Assembly: GCF_013414345.1 (NCBI RefSeq)
Contig: NZ_CP058670.1
Coordinates: 1,984,001-2,048,000 of the forward strand
Length of the DNA: 64,000 bases
Source of the DNA: Microcella indica
GTDB taxonomy: Bacteria; Actinomycetota; Actinomycetes; Actinomycetales; Microbacteriaceae
Reading direction: 5' to 3'
Shown: positions 57,562 to 64,000 of the stretch, piece after piece
How the letters are laid out: each line of letters opens with the position of its first letter
How positions within the stretch are numbered: the first letter of the stretch is position 1
Program-made: the position numbers and the translations under genes
The notes under the pieces: model-generated
Told to the model about the DNA's origin: nothing
Seen by the model: the letters and a program-made list of their open reading frames with translations, nothing else
Database searches by the model: none

Positions 57562-58707
57562 TCAGTGCTCAGGATGGCGACCGGTCGCGACGACGACGCG
57601 ACCCGTGCCCCGGATGCTCAGCGCATCGTCGTCGCAGTACGCAGCCTGCCCGCGCTCGAGCACGAGCGACCCCTGCAGGGTGGCGCTGCCCTCCAGGCAC
57701 AGCGCGATGGCCGGGCCCCGGGCATCCAGTGTCACGCCGTCGGCGGCGGCGCCCGCCTCGACGACGGTGAGGGCGAAATCGACGACATCGGGGCTGAAGC
57801 GCCGCACGCCGGGAGCGACCTCGACCGGGTCGATGCGCGGTTCCGGCACGGGCCGGGCGTCGAGCACGGCCATGAGTTCCGGCACGTCGACGTGCTTGGG
57901 GGTGAGGCCGCCGCGCAGCACGTTGTCGCTCGCCGCCATGACCTCGATCGCGAGGCCCTGCTGGTAGGAGTGGATGTTGCCGGTGGGCAGGTAGAGCGCC
58001 TCGCCGGGCCGCAGCACGACGGTGTGCATGAGCATCGAGAGCGCGACACCGGGATCACCCGGATAGTGGCTCGCCAGACGTCGCACACTCGTCCAACTGT
58101 CACTGTCGAGCGCGCCGTGCTCGAGTCGACGCGCGGCGTCGATGAGGGCATCCACGATCACCGCGATCTCAGCGCCGCCGGCGATCAGCCACGGCACGAC
58201 GTCGGCGAGCGCCGCGTCACCCGTGAGTCTCGCGACGAGCGGCTCCAGCTGGGCAGACGCGGCCGACCGCAGATCGGCAACCGAGTCGTCGACGGGTCGG
58301 AAGCCGGCGAGCGCGATGAAGGGGTCGCTGAGCGCGTAGATGAGCTCGGGCTTGTGCAGCTCGTCCTTGTAGTTGCGCTTCGGGTCGTCGAGGGCGATGC
58401 CCGCCGCGTTCTCGCGCGCGAAGCCATCGCGCGCCTGCTCGATCGTCGGGTGGGCCTGCAGCGAGAGGGGCTCGGCGGCGGCGAGCACCTTGAGCAGGAA
58501 GGAGAGCTTCTGGCCGCGGGCCCGTAGGTGGGCTGCGAGGTCGGGCTCCGGCGCGCCCTCCACGATGCGCGCGGGCGAGCCGGGGTGGTCGCCCAGCCAC
58601 AGCTCGGCTTCCGGCCCGCCGCTCGGGGTGGTGCCGAGCAGGTCGGCGATCGCGGTGGTCGCCCCCCACGCGTAGGGGCGCGGAGTGTTCTCGATGCGCA
58701 GCAGCAC
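57562..58707 (-). CDS. manA: Mannose-6-phosphate isomerase, class I
   Basis: 381-aa zinc enzyme converting fructose-6-phosphate to mannose-6-phosphate. Zinc ligands are visible in SLQAHPT (Gln and His), KPELIYAL (Glu) and LPTGNIHSYQQG (His); the active-site Arg region is SDNVLRGGLTPKHVDV. Length canonical. GTG 58707 has GGGAGGAC seven nt upstream. It provides substrate for ManB (45636-47066) and thereby GDP-mannose; Rv3255c lies in the same neighbourhood in mycobacteria. Confidence 0.95.
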   Translation of the reverse strand: MLLRIENTPRPYAWGATTAIADLLGTTPSGGPEAELWLGDHPGSPARIVEGAPEPDLAAHLRARGQKLSFLLKVLAAAEPLSLQAHPTIEQARDGFARENAAGIALDDPKRNYKDELHKPELIYALSDPFIALAGFRPVDDSVADLRSAASAQLEPLVARLTGDAALADVVPWLIAGGAEIAVIVDALIDAARRLEHGALDSDSWTSVRRLASHYPGDPGVALSMLMHTVVLRPGEALYLPTGNIHSYQQGLAIEVMAASDNVLRGGLTPKHVDVPELMAVLDARPVPEPRIDPVEVAPGVRRFSPDVVDFALTVVEAGAAADGVTLDARGPAIALCLEGSATLQGSLVLERGQAAYCDDDALSIRGTGRVVVATGRHPEH

Positions 58708-58874
58708 GGTGGGTCCTCCCGGTGGTCGACTCCACGCTAGCGAAGCCAGCGGCATCCACTCGTGCACGCCGGTTCGTGCACTCTCGACAAGCGGCACGGG
58801 CGGGCGCGCGCCGGCCGTATGGCGCCTCGACAACGGCCGGGCACCGGCCAGGATGCAGGGCGTAGCCTCGGCCC

Positions 58875-60053
58875 ATGACGTTCCCCACCCTCGCCAGCGA
58901 CTTCTACGGCTTCGAAGCTCTGCTCGCCGACCACGAGCGCGACGCCCTCGTGCGTCTGCGCACTTTTCTCGAGGCGGAGGTGAAGCCCGTCGTCAACGAC
59001 TACTGGGAGCGCGCCGAGTTCCCCCGGCAGATCCTTCCCGGCCTCCACGAGCAGCAAGTGTTCGGCAACCTGTGGGAGGAGACCAAAGCGGGCGACTACA
59101 GCGCCGTGTACGGCGGCTGGACGGCGCTCGAGATGGCGCGCGTCGACGCGAGCGTCGCCACCTACGTCGGCGTGCAGAACGGTCTTGCGATGGGCTCGAT
59201 CGGCGTCGCCGGCTCACCCGAGCAGCGCACCGAGTGGCTGCCGAAGCTCAAGACCGGCGAGGTCGTCGGCGCGTTCGGGCTCACCGAGCCGCTCTCCGGC
59301 AGCGACTCGGCCCAAGGCCTCCGCACGACGGCCACCCGGGACGGAGACGAGTGGGTGCTCAACGGCTCGAAGCGGTGGATCGGCAACGCCACGTGGAGCG
59401 ACATCACGATCATCTGGGCGAAGAGCACGGAAGACGGCCAGGTGAAGGGCTTCATCGTACCCACGAGCACGCCCGGCTACTCGGCGACGAAGATCGAGCG
59501 CAAGCAGTCGCTGCGCATCGTGCAGAACGCCGACATCGAGCTGACGGATGTGCGCGTACCCGAGTCGCACCGCCTGCAGAACGCGAACTCGTTCCGCGAC
59601 ACCGCCTCCGTGCTGCGCCTGACCCGCGCCGAGGTCGCGTGGGCGGCCGTCGGCACCGCGATCGGCGCCTACGAAGCAGCGGTCGCCTACGCGACCGAGC
59701 GCGAGCAGTTCGGCAAGCCGATCGCCCGCCACCAGCTCGTGCAAGATCTGCTGAGCCGCAGCCTGGGCAACATCACGGCGAGCATCGCGCTGTGCACGCG
59801 CGTCTCGCAGATGCTCGACGACGGCGTGCAGCGCGACGAGCACGCCTCGCTCGCGAAGGCGTTCGCGACGACGGCGATGCGCGAGACGGTCGGGCTGTGC
59901 CGCGAGGCGCTCGGCGGCAACGGCATCGTGCTCGACTACGACGTCGCGCGCTTCCACGCTGACGCCGAGGCGCTCTACAGCTATGAGGGCACCCGCGAGA
60001 TGAACAGCCTCATCGTCGGTCGGGCGATTACCGGCATGGGCGCCTTCGTCTGA
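58875..60053 (+). CDS. Acyl-CoA dehydrogenase (glutaryl-CoA dehydrogenase-like)
   Basis: 392-aa flavoprotein. Features: FGLTEPLSGSDSAQGLRTTA (FAD-binding loop), NGSKRWIGNATWSDITIIWA, EREQFGKPIARHQLVQDLLS and the catalytic Glu in LYSYEGTREMNSLIVGRAIT. The WIGNA and YEGT arrangement fits the glutaryl-CoA dehydrogenase branch, but the acyl chain cannot be set from sequence. ATG 58875 has TAGCCT six nt upstream (58863-58868), leaderless type. No related catabolic genes are adjacent. Confidence 0.92.
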   Translation: MTFPTLASDFYGFEALLADHERDALVRLRTFLEAEVKPVVNDYWERAEFPRQILPGLHEQQVFGNLWEETKAGDYSAVYGGWTALEMARVDASVATYVGVQNGLAMGSIGVAGSPEQRTEWLPKLKTGEVVGAFGLTEPLSGSDSAQGLRTTATRDGDEWVLNGSKRWIGNATWSDITIIWAKSTEDGQVKGFIVPTSTPGYSATKIERKQSLRIVQNADIELTDVRVPESHRLQNANSFRDTASVLRLTRAEVAWAAVGTAIGAYEAAVAYATEREQFGKPIARHQLVQDLLSRSLGNITASIALCTRVSQMLDDGVQRDEHASLAKAFATTAMRETVGLCREALGGNGIVLDYDVARFHADAEALYSYEGTREMNSLIVGRAITGMGAFV

Positions 60054-60089
60054 TGCCCTGCCCGACGCGGCCGCACTAGGCTGAGGGCT

Positions 60090-61403
60090 ATGTCGTGGCT
60101 CCGCGAGCGCCGAGTGGCTCTTGCCGGCCTGACCCTCTTCACGCTCCTCGCGGGCGACGCCTGGCGGTACAGCATCAGCTGGTACGGCTGGGGCGCGCTT
60201 ACGGCTCTGCTGGGTATCGCGTGGCTCGTCGTCGCGGTGCGCGCGCGCGTCGACCTGCGCCGCGTCCCCGTGGCGCTCGCTGCGGTTGCCGCCTATCTGA
60301 CCCTCTCGATCGCCTGGTCGGCGTATCCCGGCGCTTCCGCCATCGGCGTGCTCGTGACCCTCATCACGGGCGCCGTCGCGGTCGTCATGACGCAGGTGCT
60401 GACCCTCGGCGACCTGGTGCGCGCCCTGAGCGCGGCAACGCGGTGGATTCTCGGCCTCTCACTGCTCTTCGAGCTCGTCGTGGCCACGCTCGTGCGTCAA
60501 CCGGTGCTGCCGTTCTGGACCTCCTACGAGGAGCCGTACCCGGCAGCGTTCACCTGGTCCCGCAATGCGCTGCTGGAGGGCGGGCGCATCCAGGGCATCA
60601 CCGGCAATGCCAACCTGCTCGCCTTCGTGGCCCTCGTGGCAGTGATCGTGCTCGCCGTTCAGTGGAGGCTGCGGCAGACCGACCCCGACCACGAGGCGTC
60701 CCTGCGCCGACCGGCGGCGCTCGGCTGGATCGCGATCGCGGTCGGCGTCCTCGTGCTCACGCGCTCCGCCACGGTGCTCATCGCCGGCGTCGGCGTCGTC
60801 GTCGTGCTCGGCGTGGTGCTGCTCGCCCGCCGCCGAACTGGTCGAGCCCGCCTCGCGATCTACGGGGCCGCGGTCGCCATCATGGCGGCTGTCGCGACCG
60901 TGGCGGTGCTGCTGCGCGACACACTGCTGGATCTGCTGGGCCGGAGCGATGACCTCACCGGCAGGCTCGACATCTGGTCGGCGGTCATCGGCCTCGCGCA
61001 GGAGCGGCCGTGGTTCGGCTGGGGCTGGGTCAGCTACTGGGCGCCGTGGGTGGAGCCCTTCGACGATCTGGTCGTGATTCGCGGCGTCACCTACCTGCAG
61101 GCGCACAACGCGTGGCTCGACGTTTGGCTGCAGCTGGGCATCCTGGGTCTCGTCCTCTTCTCCGTCCTCGTGCTGTCGACGGTCGCACGCACGCTCGCTT
61201 GGGCCGTGGATGCTCCGCGCGGCGATTCCCTCGACCCCGCTGCCCTGCGCCTCGCGCCCGTGCTGCTCCTGGCCATGCTGCTCGTGCACAGCCTCGCCGA
61301 GTCGCGCCTGCTCATCGAAGCCGGTCTGCTGCTGCTCGTGTGGATCGCCGTCGCCTCGCGCCAGCACGAGGTGCGGTGGCGGCGAGCGGAGGCGACACCA
61401 TGA
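60090..61403 (+). CDS. O-antigen ligase/WzyC-family membrane protein, first of a pair
   Basis: 437 aa with about eleven transmembrane helices. The Wzy_C ligase region shows TGNANLLAFVALVAVIVLAV, the long outside loop, GRLDIWSAVIGLAQERPWFG WGW and AHNAWLDVWLQLGILGLVLF, the NXXLXXXXXXG-type pattern of O-antigen ligases and polymerases. In a Gram-positive it may ligate or polymerise a surface polysaccharide. TAGGCT at 60077-60082 is seven nt before the ATG. Overlaps the next gene by four nt. Confidence 0.87.
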   Translation: MSWLRERRVALAGLTLFTLLAGDAWRYSISWYGWGALTALLGIAWLVVAVRARVDLRRVPVALAAVAAYLTLSIAWSAYPGASAIGVLVTLITGAVAVVMTQVLTLGDLVRALSAATRWILGLSLLFELVVATLVRQPVLPFWTSYEEPYPAAFTWSRNALLEGGRIQGITGNANLLAFVALVAVIVLAVQWRLRQTDPDHEASLRRPAALGWIAIAVGVLVLTRSATVLIAGVGVVVVLGVVLLARRRTGRARLAIYGAAVAIMAAVATVAVLLRDTLLDLLGRSDDLTGRLDIWSAVIGLAQERPWFGWGWVSYWAPWVEPFDDLVVIRGVTYLQAHNAWLDVWLQLGILGLVLFSVLVLSTVARTLAWAVDAPRGDSLDPAALRLAPVLLLAMLLVHSLAESRLLIEAGLLLLVWIAVASRQHEVRWRRAEATP

Positions 61404-62650
61404 CGCCCGCAATCCGCGCCTTCGTGGGCTCGGCGCGCTTCAGCCAGGCGCTCACCGAGGCGATCGTGGGCTTCGCCCTCATCACGGGAGCCGTGCGCGC
61501 GATCATGGGTTGGCCCGGCGCTCTCGGCGTGCTCGCCGGGCTCGTCGTGCTCGCGGTGGCCTCCCTGTGGGCGCAGCCGGATCGCATCGAGTGGCGCGGC
61601 GTTCTGCCGATCTCGATATTGGCGCTCTTCGGGCTGCTCACGGTGAGCGTCGTGTGGAGCCAGTACACCTGGGTGACGGTCGGCGGCATCGCTTACGCGC
61701 TCGGATTCGGTCTGCTCGGCCTGTACATCGCGCTCGTGCGCGACCTCATCCAGCTCGTGCGCGCGGTCGGCAACGCCCTGCGGGTGATCCTCACCACGTC
61801 GTTCGTGCTCGAGATCCTCAGCGGGCTCCTCATCGACACCCCCCTGACCTTCCTCGGCATCTCGGGCTCGCTCGCCGAGGGCGGCCCCATCGAGGGGCTC
61901 GCCGGTACCCGCAATGCCTTCGCCTTCCTCGGCGCCCTCGCGATCCTGAGCTTCTGGATCGAGGTGCGCACGCGTTCCGTGTCGCGTGCCGTGAGCGTCT
62001 ACTCCCTGGCTCTCGCCGCGGCGACGATCATCTTCGCCCGGTCGCCAGTGTCGCTGCTCGTGCTCGCAGCCGTGCTCGTCGCCGGGCTCGCCCTCGTGCT
62101 CGTGCGGCGCCAGAAGACGGTGGCGCGGCGCGCGACACAGAGCGTGCTGCTCGTCTCACTCGCCGTATTCGGCATGCTCGCTTGGCTCTTCCGCACCGCG
62201 CTCGTCGACGCCGTCGACGCCGCGACCGATGTGGAGGTGCGCACGAGCGTGTGGGCGCGGGTCACGGGCTTCATCGACCAGTACCCCGTGCAGGGCTGGG
62301 GCTGGGCGGGCAAGTGGCCGAGCGACGTCTTCCCCTTCGCGGTCGTCGCCGATAGCACCGGCCGGCAGCCGCCTTCCGCGCTCAACGCCTACATGGACGT
62401 GTGGCTGCAGCTGGGCCTCGCCGGGCTGCTCGTGCTCATCGTGGCGCTGAGCCTCGCGTTCGTGCGGGCCTGGCTCGTGGCCTCCGAGCGCCGCAGCACC
62501 GTCTACGTGTGGCCCGCCCTCACGCTCGTGCTGCTCGCCACGACAAGCATGACCGAGAGCTACCTGCTCTACGAGGGCGGGCTGCTGCTGTTCGTGACAT
62601 CGGCGTTCGCGGCCGCGCGCAACCGCTCCTGGCGCGGGCGGCTCGACTAG
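61400..62650 (+). CDS. O-antigen ligase/WzyC-family membrane protein, second of a pair
   Basis: 416 aa, again about eleven helices, and clearly a distant paralogue of the preceding protein: GTRNAFAFLGALAILSFWIE, RTSVWARVTGFIDQYPVQGW and SALNAYMDVWLQLGLAGLLV occur in the same order as TGNANLLAF, GRLDIWSAVI and AHNAWLDVWLQLGI. ATG 61400 overlaps the upstream stop (ATGA), so both are translated together. The two may act as a heteromeric or two-step polymer ligase; no glycosyltransferase is directly beside them. Confidence 0.85.
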   Translation: MTPAIRAFVGSARFSQALTEAIVGFALITGAVRAIMGWPGALGVLAGLVVLAVASLWAQPDRIEWRGVLPISILALFGLLTVSVVWSQYTWVTVGGIAYALGFGLLGLYIALVRDLIQLVRAVGNALRVILTTSFVLEILSGLLIDTPLTFLGISGSLAEGGPIEGLAGTRNAFAFLGALAILSFWIEVRTRSVSRAVSVYSLALAAATIIFARSPVSLLVLAAVLVAGLALVLVRRQKTVARRATQSVLLVSLAVFGMLAWLFRTALVDAVDAATDVEVRTSVWARVTGFIDQYPVQGWGWAGKWPSDVFPFAVVADSTGRQPPSALNAYMDVWLQLGLAGLLVLIVALSLAFVRAWLVASERRSTVYVWPALTLVLLATTSMTESYLLYEGGLLLFVTSAFAAARNRSWRGRLD

Positions 62651-62681
62651 GAAGAACGTCACCCGCCCCCAGCCGTGCGAC

Positions 62682-62772
62682 GCTTCATATGTGAAGCATT
62701 CTCCTGGTCACCGTGTTATGCTTCTTATCTGACGCATATCGCGTCGAGAGCGAGATGCATCAGATCAGAAGC
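62682..62772 (+). promoter_or_regulatory. Three evenly spaced operator-like palindromes before hipB
   Basis: Sites GCTTCATATGTGAAGC (62682-62697), GCTTCTTATCTGACGC (62720-62735) and GCATCAGATCAGAAGC (62757-62772) fit GCTTC-N6-GAAGC. Their spacing is 38 and 37 bp. Site 2 overlaps the likely -10 region (TATGCT 62717-62722 or TTATCT 62725-62730). HipB-type antitoxins autoregulate from repeated operators, so these are the expected targets. Confidence 0.7.
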
Positions 62773-62782
62773 GGAGCGCTCC

Positions 62783-63040
62783 ATGGACAGGAACCAGGCA
62801 CCGTGGTACCGGGCACGCAGCCGTCACGACATCGGCTCTGCGGTGCGCGAGGCTCGCAAGCTCGACGGCAGGAACCAGGTCGATTTCGCTGAGCGCGCCG
62901 GAGTATCGCGGTCAACCGTGCAGCGACTGGAGCGCGGTGACGACGTCTCCGTCGATGCCCTGTTGTCGGCCCTGGCCGAACTGGGCTTGGAAGCGATCAT
63001 CGTTCCCCGAGGTGCGCACGTGAGCGTGAGCACGCGATGA
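62783..63040 (+). CDS. hipB: HipB-like antitoxin, XRE helix-turn-helix
   Basis: 85 aa. HTH: DIGSAVREARKLDGRNQVDF, AERAGVSRSTVQRLERGDDV, followed by LLSALAELGLEAIIVPR, the HipB-style C-terminal strand. It would dimerise, bind the upstream palindromes and neutralise HipA. ATG 62783 has GCGGAG seven nt upstream. The stop overlaps the hipA start (ATGA). Codon choice is slightly less GC-extreme than in neighbouring genes. Confidence 0.9.
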   Translation: MDRNQAPWYRARSRHDIGSAVREARKLDGRNQVDFAERAGVSRSTVQRLERGDDVSVDALLSALAELGLEAIIVPRGAHVSVSTR

Positions 63041-64000
63041 CGAGACTGCAGCTCTGGCTGCGCGGCGAGCATCTCGGCGAGGTCGAGCAGCTGCGCTCCG
63101 GTCGTGCGCGACTGCGGTTCTCCGGCGACGCCCTCCGCCGTTGGGGAGGGGGCAGCCGACCCCTGAGCTTGTCGCTTCCGCTCACTTCCCAGCGCGTCGA
63201 GGGCTCCAGGTTGGATACGTTCCTGGACGGGCTCCTGCCCGAGGGCGCACTGCGCGCGCAGCTCGATCGTCGGTACGGTGCACGCACCCCCGTCGACCTG
63301 CTGCGCCACATCGGCCGGGAGTGCGCTGGAGCGGTGCAGTTCACTGTCGATGACACGGTGCCCGGCGCCGGACGTCTGCGCCCGCTCAGCGAGGACGAGA
63401 CCGCGTCTCTGGTCAGGGATCTGCCGACCCTTACTCCCCCGGACGACCTGCCGCTCGGTGCATCCCTGGGCGGCGTCCAGGCGAAGCTGCTTCTGGCCCG
63501 CACCGCGAGCGGCTGGGCCTGGCCGACAGATGGAGCGATGTCGACCCACATCATCAAGCCGCAACCGAACGACCTGACCAGCCCCCCTCTTCTGATCACC
63601 GCGGAGGACTGGGCGATGCGGGTCGCCGCAGCCGCGGACCTGCCCGTAGCACGCACCGAGCTCGTCGATTTCGATGGTCGACAGGCGATCGTCGTCGAGC
63701 GCTACGACCGTGCGGGCGGGGAGCGGACCCACCAGGAGGACTTCACGCAGGCGCTCTCCGTGCCCTCTGTCTCGAAGTACGAGTCGACGTTGTCAGGTAC
63801 GGCGAGACTGAAGTCGATCGCGCAGCTGGCAGCACCGCAGTCCCACTACCCGAGTCGGTTCGCTGCCGGGCTGCTGGAGGCGGTGGCCTTCAACACGATG
63901 ATCGGCAACGGAGACGCCCACTCGAAGAACTACTCGCTCACCATCGACTCTGCAGCGCTGGTCGACATGGCGCCGCTGTACGACACGGCACCGGTGATGT
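63037..64000 (+). CDS. hipA: HipA-like serine/threonine kinase toxin (C-terminus outside window)
   Basis: 321 residues read to the window end. The N-terminal subdomain 1 (LQLWLRGEHLGEVEQL, LDTFLDGLLPEGALRAQL) leads into the kinase: phosphate loop region LGASLGGVQAKLLLARTA, ATP-binding Lys in THIIKPQPND, ERYDRAGGERTHQEDFTQAL, catalytic loop MIGNGDAHSKNYSL and metal-binding MAPLYDTAPVM. HipA kinases stop growth, classically by phosphorylating glutamyl-tRNA synthetase; the target here is unknown. All kinase motifs seen are intact, so it is likely active. Confidence 0.92.
   Translation, partial: MTRLQLWLRGEHLGEVEQLRSGRARLRFSGDALRRWGGGSRPLSLSLPLTSQRVEGSRLDTFLDGLLPEGALRAQLDRRYGARTPVDLLRHIGRECAGAVQFTVDDTVPGAGRLRPLSEDETASLVRDLPTLTPPDDLPLGASLGGVQAKLLLARTASGWAWPTDGAMSTHIIKPQPNDLTSPPLLITAEDWAMRVAAAADLPVARTELVDFDGRQAIVVERYDRAGGERTHQEDFTQALSVPSVSKYESTLSGTARLKSIAQLAAPQSHYPSRFAAGLLEAVAFNTMIGNGDAHSKNYSLTIDSAALVDMAPLYDTAPVM

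Overview
The window is high-GC DNA with the gene families and order of an actinobacterium, most likely a member of the Microbacteriaceae. Supporting this are MtrAB-LpqB, a WhiB2-type regulator, coenzyme F420 biosynthesis with an F420-dependent glucose-6-phosphate dehydrogenase, long-form HPF, an Rv3235-family protein, DUF3499 and a PdtaS-type kinase. The family-level assignment is an inference from protein flavour and gene order; no rRNA is present to confirm it. I read 58 genes or gene remnants, one of which is a pseudogene. Two genes run off the ends: a nitrilase on the left and a HipA-like kinase on the right.

Left part (1-16000). An F420 module is spread over about 14 kb: cofD, fbiC, cofC, a stand-alone cofE and fgd1. 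It is interleaved with a moxR-DUF58-transglutaminase operon, a lipoprotein, coaD and several small genes. Between 11500 and 12900 lie a Cys-rich mini-protein behind a CsoR/CstR-like operator, a decayed YdeI-family gene, and a 21-codon leader ORF with a perfect ribosome-binding site followed by a hairpin-rich leader and a 90-aa protein.

Middle part (16000-33100). This holds recG, rsmD (bracketed by four copies of a 36-bp palindrome), pdtaS, a CpaE/CpaB-like pair, an Rv3235-like gene, secA, hpf, comF, lpqB, mtrB and mtrA. The order secA-hpf-comF-lpqB-mtrB-mtrA matches the Mycobacterium tuberculosis Rv3240c-Rv3246c block as I recall it.

Right-centre (33200-52600). A second moxR operon (membrane protein, DUF4129, DUF4350, moxR, DUF58) is separated from its usual partners spoIIM-like and RDD by a fur-katA catalase pair that has palindromic repeats on both sides. 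It is followed by an FkbM methyltransferase, ahcY, phosphomannomutase, DUF3499, an Rv3259-like protein, and whiB2 heading an operon with a giant glycosyltransferase and a DUF5719 protein.

Right end (52700-64000). Surface genes: two CWB2-repeat proteins, one of them fused to a class A beta-lactamase-like domain, with galE and manA between and beside them; then an acyl-CoA dehydrogenase, two overlapping O-antigen-ligase-type membrane proteins, and a hipB-hipA pair preceded by three evenly spaced operator-like palindromes. A window-wide pattern is a TAnnnT hexamer 6-7 nt before many start codons, which predicts extensive leaderless transcription. I saw no tRNA, rRNA, CRISPR array or intact insertion sequence. 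No gene-free stretch exceeds 300 bases.
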